DNA from: Desulfobacteraceae bacterium
GTDB lineage: Bacteria; Desulfobacterota; DSM-4660; Desulfatiglandales; Desulfatiglandaceae
Direction of reading: 5' to 3'
Length of the DNA: 64,000 nucleotides
NCBI GenBank assembly: GCA_030613055.1
Contig: JAUWMR010000011.1
Coordinates: 1-64,000 of the forward strand
In this document: piece after piece, positions 53,985 through 63,611 of the stretch
Position numbering within the stretch: position 1 is the stretch's first letter
Layout: each line of letters opens with the position of its first letter
Translations under genes and position numbers: made by a program
Notes under the pieces: model-generated
The model's database searches: none
The model's input: the letters and a program-made list of their open reading frames with translations, nothing else
Told to the model about the DNA's origin: nothing

Positions 53985-55217
53985 ATGAAGCATCCTAAGA
54001 CCGCATATATTCTACTGTGGTTTCCAAAGCCCTCCGAGACTTTTATTTTCAGAGAGGTGATCAACCTGAGGAAAATGGGCCTGCCGCTAAAGGTCTTCAC
54101 CCTTTACGGCAAATTGACCCGGGACTTGTCACCTGAAATGCAATCTATTTCAGATCAAGTTGAAAGGCTGGGAATACATTTCCTGAAATCCGTGCATGCA
54201 GATCTTCTCCACTGGTGGAAGAAAGACCGCACCATGATGAAGAGGATTTTAAAAACCTTCCTTGTAAGACGCTGGCGTGGTCTGGAAAAGACAGGTGAAA
54301 GCTTTTGGGCATTCCTCTGTGCTTTCCGTTTAGCACGCCGTTTTGAGGAAGAAGGCATTGTACACATCCATGCTCCATGGGCCAGCGGCCCGGCTACGGC
54401 CGCGTGGATTGCATCACAGTTAACGGGTATTCCATTCAGCTTTACGGCTCGCGCCTGGGACATATATCCCCCTGACGGAGTACTTAAGGAGAAGATCCGT
54501 GATGCGACTCTTGTGCGGAGCGAGACCAACTACAACATTCATTACCTGGCAAAATTCGCTGACGGAAATACGGACAAGATCCACCTCACTTACAACGGTG
54601 TTCCTCTCAACGCTTCCGGAGAAGCTTCCGTCAGCATGAGACCCCCATACAGGCTCCTGGCCCTGGGAAGGCTTGTAGGGAAAAAGGGGTATGATTATCT
54701 CATCAAGACCTGCAAGATCCTCAAGGATTCCGGGCTGGACTTCACCCTAACTCTGGCAGGAAACGGCCCCAAAAAAAAACAGCTTGGGCGACTGTCTCAA
54801 AAGCTGGGCCTTGGTGATAGAATCTCATTCCCGGGTTTCATTAGCCATGAGCGTGTTCCCGATCTGTTCCATTCAGCCAATATCTTTCTTATGCCGAGTG
54901 TCGTGCATGAGTCAGGCGACAGGGACGGCATTCCCACAGTGATCATGGAGTCCTTATTGTATCGTGTACCTGTGATCGCTACTAATGTTTCAGGTATTCC
55001 GGAATTAATAGAGAACGGTGTCACAGGCCTTCTGGTTCCCGAAAAAGATTCACCTGCTATTGCCAGTGCCGTCCTGAACCTGCTTAAAGACAAAAAATCG
55101 GCCATTGATATGGCAGAACGGGGACGCTTGACGGTTCTGGAACACTTCGACCCGGAGAAAAACTGTCAAAAGGTATTGCGGCTATATAAACAGTATTTCG
55201 CTCGCGCCGGTGGATGA
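53985..55217 (+). CDS. GT4 glycosyltransferase (WcaL/colanic-type)
   Basis: Start taken at ATG 53985, where conserved sequence (KTAYILLWFPKPSETFIFRE) begins; the longer frame from 53808 adds 59 unmatched residues. 410 residues: FTARAWDIYPPDG acceptor side, LLALGRLVGKKGYDYLI, GNGPKKKQL and MPSVVHESGDRDGIPTVIMESL with the ExxxxxxxE motif. GDP/UDP-sugar dependent exopolysaccharide enzyme. Overlaps the next ATG by 4 bp. Confidence 0.87.
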   Translation: MKHPKTAYILLWFPKPSETFIFREVINLRKMGLPLKVFTLYGKLTRDLSPEMQSISDQVERLGIHFLKSVHADLLHWWKKDRTMMKRILKTFLVRRWRGLEKTGESFWAFLCAFRLARRFEEEGIVHIHAPWASGPATAAWIASQLTGIPFSFTARAWDIYPPDGVLKEKIRDATLVRSETNYNIHYLAKFADGNTDKIHLTYNGVPLNASGEASVSMRPPYRLLALGRLVGKKGYDYLIKTCKILKDSGLDFTLTLAGNGPKKKQLGRLSQKLGLGDRISFPGFISHERVPDLFHSANIFLMPSVVHESGDRDGIPTVIMESLLYRVPVIATNVSGIPELIENGVTGLLVPEKDSPAIASAVLNLLKDKKSAIDMAERGRLTVLEHFDPEKNCQKVLRLYKQYFARAGG

Positions 55218-56320
55218 ATTCAATTCAAAAAGAAAATATGAAACACACGCCTTTCAGATTGGTCATCCTGCTCCAGGATCTGGAATTCGGGGGAACCCAG
55301 CGTTATGCCATCAATCTATTAAAGCATTTGGATAGACGGCTTTTTTCCCCGGAACTATGGATCTTGCGGGGAGGGATTGATATGTTGCCACTGGCCAGGG
55401 AGACCGGTGTCAGAATTGCGTGGTTGTCAGGGTCGAAATGGATATCTCCATGGGCCTTAATTCATCTATTCCTAAGGCTCGTCTGGAGCCGTCCCCAAAT
55501 ACTCTATACCCTTACCGTTGTTCCCAATATCTGGGGACGTCTTTTTGGGCGTATTGTGGGAATTCCGGCAATTGTATCCGGATGGCGAAACCGGGTGGCA
55601 AATCAATATGAATCAATATTGTGGCCATTGAGCAATCGAATCATTTGTAATTCCAGAGCATTGAAAGAATTCATCATCCGGAAATACTCTATCGATCCAA
55701 AGCGGATAGACGTTGTTCCCAACGGAATTGATGTGGGCTATTTTTTCCCGGATCACACCCAGAGGAAAAAGGAGCCCACCGTTCTCTACGCCGGAAGGCT
55801 TGTTGAACAAAAAGATCCCTTAAACCTGTTGGAGGCATTCAGGCTGACATTAAAGAGAGTTCCTTCAGCCCGGCTGAAAATCGTAGGTGACGGTCACCTT
55901 AAGAACGCTATAGAGCAGTTTATCAGGTCTCATTCTCTGGGATCCAGCGTAAGCCTATTGGCTGGTATCAGCGACATCAGACCCATGCTGAGGCAAGCAT
56001 GGGTGTTTGCGTTACCGTCTGCCTATGAAGGTTCTCCCAATGTCATCATTGAAGCTATGGCAACAGGCCTGCCTGTTGTGGCCACGCGGGTCGACGGAGT
56101 GCCCGAGCTTGTTGAAGAAGGCAAAACAGGTATCCTCGTAAAAGCGGGCGATCCCCAGAGACTTGCCGATGCCTTGATCAGCCTTCTTACCAATGAAACA
56201 TTAAGGAGGTCCATGGGATTCAAGGCGAGGGAAAGGGTACTCGCCCACCACGTAATGGATAACATGATTCAAAAGACAGAGCAGGTACTACTGGACACGA
56301 TTCAAGATATCAACGCCTAA
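55214..56320 (+). CDS. GT4 glycosyltransferase
   Basis: 368 residues: LVILLQDLEFGGTQRYAINL, VVPNGIDVGYFFPD, VLYAGRLVEQKDPLNLLEAF and LPSAYEGSPNVIIEAMATGLP (here the EGxPNVxxEA motif). Typical retaining GT-B enzyme of glycan assembly, translationally coupled to the gene before it (ATGA overlap). Substrate unknown. Confidence 0.88.
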   Translation: MNSIQKENMKHTPFRLVILLQDLEFGGTQRYAINLLKHLDRRLFSPELWILRGGIDMLPLARETGVRIAWLSGSKWISPWALIHLFLRLVWSRPQILYTLTVVPNIWGRLFGRIVGIPAIVSGWRNRVANQYESILWPLSNRIICNSRALKEFIIRKYSIDPKRIDVVPNGIDVGYFFPDHTQRKKEPTVLYAGRLVEQKDPLNLLEAFRLTLKRVPSARLKIVGDGHLKNAIEQFIRSHSLGSSVSLLAGISDIRPMLRQAWVFALPSAYEGSPNVIIEAMATGLPVVATRVDGVPELVEEGKTGILVKAGDPQRLADALISLLTNETLRRSMGFKARERVLAHHVMDNMIQKTEQVLLDTIQDINA

Positions 56321-56400
56321 CAGGACTGGTTGGCAATCTCTGTTTCCGGCGTATTTATAAAACAGAAAAACTCGAACGGTCGCAGTACGGCAGGCGGCCC

Positions 56401-57819
56401 TTATATCTCAGAAACTCTTCCCCGGCTGCGCTCGCTGCTGCCACCGGCGCTATACCTAATGACAAGCACATAAGTAAGAAGCCCTGCCAGGGCAGCACTA
56501 AAAGGCTCGAACCATATCATCGCCAAATATATAATTGCCATGGATAGAGAGGCCTTCAATACATGTTTAAGTTCAGGCCAGACAATAGGCGCCAATTGCC
56601 TCTGGAGTGAACCCAAAATAAGGATGCACATAACAATCCTGCATGCCAGCAGATTAATGGCTGCCCCTGTGGGACCCAAGGCTGGGATAAGCCATAGACC
56701 CAAACCCAGGCTCAAGAAGGCCGGAAGAAGATGAAAAAGAAGCAGGCGGCGTTCCTGTTTCAGCGCTAAGAGGACGTAAACCCCGAAGTTATTGACAAAC
56801 GAGAGCAATGTAGCCGGTCCCAAAATTCTCAATGGAACTACAGAAGCGGTATATTTGACCCCATAAAGCGTTGTCAGGACCAAACAGCCGAGTGTGCTTA
56901 AAAAGAAGGCTAACCCTATGCCGTAGGTGATAAGTTGCCAGAAGTAGGCCCTAACCCTGCCAGCCAAGTATTCCTGTCCCTTGGCCGCTGCCGCGACCAG
57001 AGTAGGAAACAGTACGGCCCCAACAATAATGTGCGCCACCAGTCCCGAGAACCCGGAGGTTAAATCAAAGGCTGCACCATACACGGCCACCTCGGTCAGC
57101 GTATGGAATTGTTTGAGTAAAAAGATCTGGATGGAATTGTAAAACATGCCCAGCACACTCACCCCGGCAATGGTCAAAATTACACGGATCTGGCCCGTCG
57201 GAATCAGTCCACCGTTTTTATGCCAGGCCGGCGCAAGCCCAAGCCTTTTAACTCCAGCCAAGACAGCAATGATCTTTAATCCATTGCTGATCACAAAGAA
57301 AAAGGACAGGGCCACCACACCCAGACCCATTAAAAGACACACAACGCCGTAAGCCCCCCCTATAAGGTTGGCCACAGCCCGATAAATACCCTCTCTCACC
57401 TGGCGGCCCTCGGCCCGAAAGAGGTTGAAAAAGGTATCGGCCACTCCTTCCATGATCTGTCCAAGGACAATAACCATTACAACCACTGTTTGAATACTGC
57501 CCCAGCCTTTGAGCAGGCCGAATGCCGCAAGACCGGCCAATGACAGGCCACCCAGGACGGTCTTTATCCTGGCCATCTGGCTTAAAAGCGGGGCTCTGGG
57601 CTGCTCGTTGAGTGAGAACTCCCGCAGGCTGTACTGGTCCAGTCCCAGAGCCAACGCCGCCCGCACCATGGACGCCACCCCTGCCCCAAAAACAAAAAGG
57701 CCGTAGCCTGACTGATCTGTACGGGCCAGCCAGAGAAGAATAAGCGCCAGCATGCCATCATGGATACCCTTGCCGGCCCACAGGGTCAACACCCTGGCTA
57801 AAAAGCCTTTTCCCCTCAT
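56401..57819 (-). CDS. wzx: Wzx/MATE-like oligosaccharide flippase
   Basis: Start taken at ATG 57819 (GGAGCGGGAGAG upstream); a GTG 36 bp earlier is the frame limit. About 472 residues, 12-14 membrane helices spread along the length, with the interior motif FGLLKGWG and the N-terminal LWAGKGIHDGMLALILLWLA fitting the polysaccharide_synt family (RfbX-like). Moves lipid-linked oligosaccharide to the periplasm. A second export route beside the Wzt system would imply two surface glycans. Convergent with the GT4 operon. Confidence 0.82.
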   Translation of the reverse strand: MRGKGFLARVLTLWAGKGIHDGMLALILLWLARTDQSGYGLFVFGAGVASMVRAALALGLDQYSLREFSLNEQPRAPLLSQMARIKTVLGGLSLAGLAAFGLLKGWGSIQTVVVMVIVLGQIMEGVADTFFNLFRAEGRQVREGIYRAVANLIGGAYGVVCLLMGLGVVALSFFFVISNGLKIIAVLAGVKRLGLAPAWHKNGGLIPTGQIRVILTIAGVSVLGMFYNSIQIFLLKQFHTLTEVAVYGAAFDLTSGFSGLVAHIIVGAVLFPTLVAAAAKGQEYLAGRVRAYFWQLITYGIGLAFFLSTLGCLVLTTLYGVKYTASVVPLRILGPATLLSFVNNFGVYVLLALKQERRLLLFHLLPAFLSLGLGLWLIPALGPTGAAINLLACRIVMCILILGSLQRQLAPIVWPELKHVLKASLSMAIIYLAMIWFEPFSAALAGLLTYVLVIRYSAGGSSERSRGRVSEI

Positions 57820-58265
57820 TCGGTCTCTCCCGCTCCTAATAACGTCCTGAAACACCCGCTGGAATCTGTCAATGTCACGAGTGATATTGGCATAAGCATT
57901 GCTCCCAGAAACTACGAAACTTGCTAAGATAATGCAAATCTTATTAATGGGATATATGAATATTATTATAAACCCTCTCCTACCAAAACCACGCCAAGGC
58001 CATGCTCAATCACATCCGGCGCAATCTTTATATGGAGGTCAAGACTCCGTTGAAGTTGAAGTAACAAAGACTCAGACATCCCGCTTCAGCCCGATCCTGT
58101 GTACCCTGTCCGTGTCCTGATCTATGTAAAAGGGTAATGATAGATTTTGACCGGTTTTGTGCGTTGATTAGTCATCAAAAAGTTGTTAAATGGATGAGGG
58201 TGTGATAAAAGAGCCCTCGTAATTGAAAGGCACCAAAAAAGAAATGAAAGGAGCTAAGGGGGAAA
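57820..58265. other. Divergent promoter region of flippase and transketolase
   Basis: 446 bp without a supported gene; the open frame at 57899-58120 has no protein-like pattern. AAGGAG followed by AAGGGGG precedes the transketolase ATG. No clear -35/-10 pair found. Confidence 0.4.
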
Positions 58266-60266
58266 ATGACCGATAAACTGGATGAGCTGTGCGTGAACAC
58301 CATTAGAATGCTTTCCGTTGACTGCATACAAAAGGCCAATTCAGGCCATCCCGGTATGCCCATGGGTGCCGCGGCCATGGCCTATGTCCTCTGGACCCGC
58401 TTTCTGCGGCACAATCCCGAGAACCCGAAATGGCCGGACAGGGACCGGTTTGTCCTCTCTGCGGGCCATGGCTCCATGCTGCTTTACAGCCTGCTTCATC
58501 TTACGGGATATGATTTATCCCTTGAAGACCTCAAGAACTTTCGCCAGTGGGAAAGCAAAACTCCCGGCCATCCTGAATATCCCCTCACCCCGGGCGTGGA
58601 AACAACCACCGGCCCTCTGGGTCAGGGGTTCGCGAACGGCGTGGGAATGGCCATTGCCGAACGCTACTTAGCCGCCCGTTTCAACCGCCCCGAACACACT
58701 ATCGTGGACCATTATGTATACGGCATCCTTGGAGACGGCGACCTTATGGAGGGCGTATCTCACGAAGCCGCCTCCTTAGCGGGACATTTAGGGCTCGGCA
58801 GGATTATCTATCTGTATGATGACAACCACATCTCCATCGAAGGAAGCACGGACATCGCATTTTCGGAAAACCGAACTGCTCGCTTTGAGGCATACGGCTG
58901 GCATGTCCAGACAATAGAAGACGGAAATGACTACAAAGCAATAGAAAAGGCAATTAATGAAGCACAAAAGGAGACCACACGACCATCCTTTATTGCGGTT
59001 CGCACCCATATCGGTTATGGAAGCCCTAATAAACAGGATGCGGCGTCGGCCCATGGCGAGCCCCTGGGGCCCGACGAAATCAAGTTGACCAAACAAAAAT
59101 TGGGCTGGCCCCTTGAACCCGCCTTTCTTATTCCTGATGAAGTCCTGGATCACTTCCGCAAGGCCATTGAAAAAGGCAAAGACCTGGAAAGCCTTTGGCA
59201 GGCACATGCGCGCTCTTATGAAGATGCCTATCCTGAACCGGCCCTGGAATGGAAAAGGTGCATGAATGGAGAACTACCGGAAAACTGGGACAAAGATATC
59301 CCCGCTTTTCCTGCTGACCCAAAGGGCATAGCCACGAGGGTTGCATCAGGAACTGTGCTGAATGCCATTGCGCCGAACGTATTCAATCTATTCGGCGGTT
59401 CTGCCGACCTCGCGCCGTCCAATAAGACGGAAATCAAAGGTGAAAAGGATTTCCAATCCGGCGTCTACGAAGGACGCAACCTGCGCTTTGGTGTGCGAGA
59501 ACACGCAATGGCCTCTATTTTGAATGGTATGGCCCTTCACGGAGGTATCATACCGTATGGGGGCACCTTTCTGATCTTCTCCGAATATATGCGTCCTGCC
59601 ATCCGCCTGGCAGCGCTTATGGGCCTCAGGGTAATCTATATCTTCACACACGACAGCATTGGACTGGGAGAAGACGGCCCGACTCACCAGCCAATAGAAC
59701 AGTTGGCTTCTTTAAGGGCAATCCCAAACCTTACTGTTATCAGGCCATGTGACGCCAATGAGACGGCCGAGGCATGGCGATTAGTTATGACTAATCTCAA
59801 CGGCCCTGTTGCCCTGGCACTTACACGTCAAGGCCTGCCGATTCTCGATAGGACTGCCTTTGCTCCCGCGGCCGAACTGGCCTGGGGCGCTTATGTATTA
59901 AAAGACGCTCCGGGTGGAAAACCGGATGTTATACTCATCGCTACCGGTTCAGAAGTCCCTGTTGCCCTTGACGCATCCGAAAAGCTTGAGGAAAAGGGCG
60001 TGAATGCGCGGGTTGTGAGCATGCCTTCATGGGAGTTGTTTGATAAACAGCCCCAGGAATACCGGGACAGGGTGCTTCCTCCCGAAATAAAGGCCCGTAT
60101 CGCAATTGAGGCCGGAGTCACACAGGGATGGCACCGCTATGTGGGAAGTACCGGTAAGGTGATCGGCATTGATCGTTTCGGAGCATCCGCCCCCTCTAAG
60201 GTACTCTTTGAAAAATTTGGAATTACCGCGGATAATGTGGTAAGAAATGTATTGGAGATTTTATAA
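58266..60266 (+). CDS. tkt: Transketolase
   Basis: 666 residues, full length. TPP domain [20 protein letters not shown] with [10 protein letters not shown]; central pyrimidine domain [39 protein letters not shown]-terminal domain with VLIATGSEV-like [15 protein letters not shown]. Transfers two-carbon units between sugar phosphates in the pentose phosphate or ribulose monophosphate routes. ATG 58266 has AAGGAG plus AAGGGGG upstream. The only central-metabolism gene in the window. Confidence 0.96.
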   Translation: MTDKLDELCVNTIRMLSVDCIQKANSGHPGMPMGAAAMAYVLWTRFLRHNPENPKWPDRDRFVLSAGHGSMLLYSLLHLTGYDLSLEDLKNFRQWESKTPGHPEYPLTPGVETTTGPLGQGFANGVGMAIAERYLAARFNRPEHTIVDHYVYGILGDGDLMEGVSHEAASLAGHLGLGRIIYLYDDNHISIEGSTDIAFSENRTARFEAYGWHVQTIEDGNDYKAIEKAINEAQKETTRPSFIAVRTHIGYGSPNKQDAASAHGEPLGPDEIKLTKQKLGWPLEPAFLIPDEVLDHFRKAIEKGKDLESLWQAHARSYEDAYPEPALEWKRCMNGELPENWDKDIPAFPADPKGIATRVASGTVLNAIAPNVFNLFGGSADLAPSNKTEIKGEKDFQSGVYEGRNLRFGVREHAMASILNGMALHGGIIPYGGTFLIFSEYMRPAIRLAALMGLRVIYIFTHDSIGLGEDGPTHQPIEQLASLRAIPNLTVIRPCDANETAEAWRLVMTNLNGPVALALTRQGLPILDRTAFAPAAELAWGAYVLKDAPGGKPDVILIATGSEVPVALDASEKLEEKGVNARVVSMPSWELFDKQPQEYRDRVLPPEIKARIAIEAGVTQGWHRYVGSTGKVIGIDRFGASAPSKVLFEKFGITADNVVRNVLEIL

Positions 60267-60398
60267 CCTGTCAGCCTTCGCCCAACAACTCACAACGGCA
60301 ACAGGCAGGTTTGGATCGTAACTGCCGACGAGTTCCGGCGTCTGCGAATTCTTTGTCGCCCGTGAGACCTTATCGTAAAGGCAGTTTCCTAATCTTGA

Positions 60399-60881
60399 TC
60401 ACTTTATTCTCTTCGCAGTCCATTCTCCGCTTGGGGAACCAAATTCATGTTCAACTTGCCAGGTACCAAAACCCTGGGATTTGGAAAGGGTGCCCTTGAG
60501 TTTTCCGTAAACAAAGTAAACTCCCGCGGCTTCTCCCTCATCCATATCGGCGTGCCCGCTCAAACCAGCTACAAAAATGCTTTTTCCGGTCTTTCCTTTC
60601 AGTTTAAACGTTATATGTCCTGCGCCCCACCGAAGATCCTGTATCTTTCCTGAAATCTTCCCGGATACAAAGTATGTATCCTTCTCAATTTTTGATTGCT
60701 TCAAGACCATATTGCATTTTGACTCAGTATCACCGGTTACCACCAGTTCCCAGATCTCTTCTTCCGCATCCCCTGTATCCACAGGCTGTTTGGGTTCGGC
60801 AAACACGGAAACGCTAAAGCAAGTAAACAAAAACACGAATACAAAGGCTGCTATCGTAGTCATCCGTTTTATATTAGCCAT
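60399..60881 (-). CDS. Small exported protein of unknown function
   Basis: 160 residues with a clear signal peptide (MTTIAAFVFVFLFTCFSVSV, cleaved near VFA-EP). The mature part is beta-rich (VSGKISGKIQDLRWGAG, FKLKGKTGKSIFVAG). No family recognised. GAGGGCCAT lies before ATG 60881 in the complement. Gene pattern, length and signal are consistent with a periplasmic or surface protein. Confidence 0.75.
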   Translation of the reverse strand: MANIKRMTTIAAFVFVFLFTCFSVSVFAEPKQPVDTGDAEEEIWELVVTGDTESKCNMVLKQSKIEKDTYFVSGKISGKIQDLRWGAGHITFKLKGKTGKSIFVAGLSGHADMDEGEAAGVYFVYGKLKGTLSKSQGFGTWQVEHEFGSPSGEWTAKRIK

Positions 60882-61020
60882 GATGGCCCTCCGTTAAAAT
60901 TTGGATTGATAATATTGTTCGATAAACCCTACGTTTTCATAACAGTTTAGTTCTTTAAAGATTTTTTTCGACGGGATTTGCGGGATATTCAGGATTTAAA
61001 TAATCAGTTTTAAAAACCAA

Positions 61021-61437
61021 TCATTTAATTAACGAGAGACCAAATTCCTCTACTTTCTCTCTTTCAAGACGCACGTCTGTCTTATTAATAAAAATCTCGC
61101 CTGTTACCCCGATAGTCGCCCGCATGAGATGCCCCCCTTTGACGGAACCATCCTCCAGCCCCAACACCGCGTGAAGGTGAATGACGGGTTCATCCCCTTC
61201 CCAACTGATATCCCCGTTCAGAGACAGGAGTTCGAAAGATCCTTTCAAAGCAATCTCTTTATATTTATTTGATTTTGTGTCAAAATAGCCGATAGTAACA
61301 TCCTTAACCGCTCCAATCCCCGTGACAAACGCCCCCGGGAGTTCCAACTCCCTGGTCGCCTGTTTCAGGCTTTCATGGATTGCCTCCCCTTTTTCAAGAA
61401 TAAGAGCCGTAATAGTACCGTCAGAATGTATTTTCAT
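61021..61437 (-). CDS. PPC domain (DUF296) DNA-binding-like protein
   Basis: Start taken at ATG 61437, because GGAGGTT lies just upstream of it; a Met 15 bp earlier falls on that site. 138 residues: ITALILEKGEAIHESLKQA, PGAFVTGIGAVKDVTIGYFD, and PVIHLHAVLGLEDG (HLHAVL motif with metal-binding His). Bacterial PPC proteins are trimers whose function is not settled. Stands alone, same strand as its neighbours. Confidence 0.88.
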   Translation of the reverse strand: MKIHSDGTITALILEKGEAIHESLKQATRELELPGAFVTGIGAVKDVTIGYFDTKSNKYKEIALKGSFELLSLNGDISWEGDEPVIHLHAVLGLEDGSVKGGHLMRATIGVTGEIFINKTDVRLEREKVEEFGLSLIK

Positions 61438-61538
61438 AAACCCAACCTCCATCTCATAATCTAATCTGCAAACAACCCTTGAATCGTTGAACGGTGAACC
61501 CTGAACCTGTGAACACCTATAAATATTGTTATCCGTGT

Positions 61539-63611
61539 TTATCTGCTAAAATCTGTGTCCAATTCCACTAAGACCTCATAGACACTGACTGCCTCATCAA
61601 ATCCTTTTACCTTAATCTTTCCGAGGGCATGCGTGGGTATATCGTCTTTCACGAGATCATTCGTGCGTTCGGAAATCATGATCCCTCCAACCGGAGCGTT
61701 TGACTCCAGCCTCTGCGCGAGGTTAACGCCAGAACCCAACACGGTGTATGAAAGCCTGCGGGCAGAGCCCATATTGCCCACCACAACCGTATCCGTATTA
61801 ATTCCAATTCGAATTTTTATAGGCATGTCTCCCTGTTTTTCCCATTTCGCCTTGATCTCTCTCACCTTCCTTTGCATGTCGATTGCGGCTCTTACACAGA
61901 GAAGCGCGTGATCCGGCTGGGTTTCAGGGTCACCGAAAAATACCATCATACCGTCGCCCATGAACTTATCCACGGTCCCCTGGTATTTGAACACTATTTC
62001 CGTCATGGCATCAAAGTATTCATTAAGAAGTCTCTGAACGTGATCCGGCGTCATTTTGGAAGAATACCTTGTGAAGCTTTTTATGTCACTAAACAGGACA
62101 GTCAATTCCTTTTTTTGTCCCCCTGAGGCTATCATTTCAGGGTTAGCCACAATCTTTTTAACAACCGGAGGCGAGAAATATGCTTCAAGCGTACTCCGAA
62201 GCACTTCTTTCTGTTTCTCCTCATTGATATAACGATAAGACAAAATGGAAATCATGGCAACGACGGTCATGAAAAGTGGCCGTATAATATGTATAATAAG
62301 GTTCACATAATAAAATAGAAATGAGGCGATTCCAATATATCCGGCCGCAACCGCGAGTGTACTCAAAGAAATTGTAAGAGACGAAAATCGAAGCGATATT
62401 GCCAGTATACTAAGCAGGATCAATATCTCGATAAAGAGCATTTCACTTCCCGAAAACTCCCTGAGAAACGATTCCGTCAGGATGGTGTGTATCACATTTG
62501 CGTGTAATCCGCTCAATGGGAAATGCGTATCGGTCGGCACCGGACCGATATCAGAAGACCCCGTTGATACTTCCGAGACAATGACGATCTTCCCTGACAT
62601 CTCTTCCCGCCACATGTCCAGTTCATCCCTGTCATCTGATGCGCGTAACACGTCAGCAAAGTTATAGTGTTTCATGCGCTCCCATGGTCCAATGAAGTTG
62701 ACCACCATGTTACCGTATTTATCAATGGGAATGACAATATTATGTCCTGATGCCTCTCCGGTGCGTCTTGCGTCCTTGAGCGTAACGCTTTTTCCCGGCC
62801 TGAGAATGATTCTTTCAGGAGGAACACCTAAGTAATCACAGACAGCCCTAAAAGCAAAACTGGGATAAAAGGCACCCTCATAGCGAACAAGGAGCGGCAC
62901 GCGGCGAAAGACACCATCGCGGTCAAATTTGAGATTCAGATGGCCTAACCCATTCGAAACAGCAGCAAGGTCAGTAAATGTTATCAGCGGGTTTGCAGCA
63001 GTATAAAAGGACACGGGATCACCCTTGACAATCACCTTCCATTTTGTCCTTTCGAGATACCTTCTTTGTTTTGTGTCTTTATGCTTTCCTGCTTGAGAGT
63101 TATCCTTAAGTAATTCGAATGCCATGCCGAAGTATACATTTGCTGCCTTTCCCACGGCGTCAATCAGTGCGATGTCATCCCTTTCATTTGATCGCGCGGC
63201 AAAGATAAAGTCGTACAACTGTGCGGACACGTTCATGGCAGCCAGATTTTGGATTACTCGCGCGTGGTGAGAGCGATTCAGATAAAAATTGTCGAGTTCC
63301 TGAATACTTGTATCGCTGAGGTCCACGTGGACGACGGTATCGTCATAGTGAGGTCTGATACTATCAGAATTTGAACGGATTATGAAAAGCTGGTCAATTA
63401 CCTGGGCATTCCATGTTTCAAATACATTGGGCAGGAGCCAGAAACAAAGATGCGCTGCGACAAATGATCCTAAGACCAAAAAAATAGTGACCTGCAGGTT
63501 TCGTTTTTTATCGGTGATCAATCGTAAAAGTCCTGCCGTAAAAATCTGTTGTGGATACCTCTTCAGCGATGGGATCAATATCGGGAGGACCTGCTTTCTT
63601 GTCCTTATCAA
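61539..63611 (-). CDS. CHASE2-domain class III adenylate/guanylate cyclase
   Basis: 690 residues in the longest frame; TTG at 63521 (with GGCAGGAC upstream) would give a start overlapping the upstream gene by only 14 bp. A first membrane helix (NLQVTIFLVLGSFVAAHLCF), a CHASE2 sensor (about 85-380, VVHVDLSDTSIQELD..., ISEVSTGSSDIGP), a three-helix membrane group (about 390-460), then the catalytic domain (from 490): VLFSDIKSFTRYSS with metal Asp, MGDGMMVFFGDP with the second Asp, and YTVLGSGVNLAQRLES. Makes cAMP or cGMP in response to an extracytoplasmic signal. Follows a DUF4384 protein, a repeated partner arrangement. Confidence 0.9.
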   Translation of the reverse strand: MIRTRKQVLPILIPSLKRYPQQIFTAGLLRLITDKKRNLQVTIFLVLGSFVAAHLCFWLLPNVFETWNAQVIDQLFIIRSNSDSIRPHYDDTVVHVDLSDTSIQELDNFYLNRSHHARVIQNLAAMNVSAQLYDFIFAARSNERDDIALIDAVGKAANVYFGMAFELLKDNSQAGKHKDTKQRRYLERTKWKVIVKGDPVSFYTAANPLITFTDLAAVSNGLGHLNLKFDRDGVFRRVPLLVRYEGAFYPSFAFRAVCDYLGVPPERIILRPGKSVTLKDARRTGEASGHNIVIPIDKYGNMVVNFIGPWERMKHYNFADVLRASDDRDELDMWREEMSGKIVIVSEVSTGSSDIGPVPTDTHFPLSGLHANVIHTILTESFLREFSGSEMLFIEILILLSILAISLRFSSLTISLSTLAVAAGYIGIASFLFYYVNLIIHIIRPLFMTVVAMISILSYRYINEEKQKEVLRSTLEAYFSPPVVKKIVANPEMIASGGQKKELTVLFSDIKSFTRYSSKMTPDHVQRLLNEYFDAMTEIVFKYQGTVDKFMGDGMMVFFGDPETQPDHALLCVRAAIDMQRKVREIKAKWEKQGDMPIKIRIGINTDTVVVGNMGSARRLSYTVLGSGVNLAQRLESNAPVGGIMISERTNDLVKDDIPTHALGKIKVKGFDEAVSVYEVLVELDTDFSR

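Noticed and set aside
57899-58120. 73-codon frame between flippase and transketolase
   Set aside because: No ribosome-binding site or conserved pattern; divergent promoter region.
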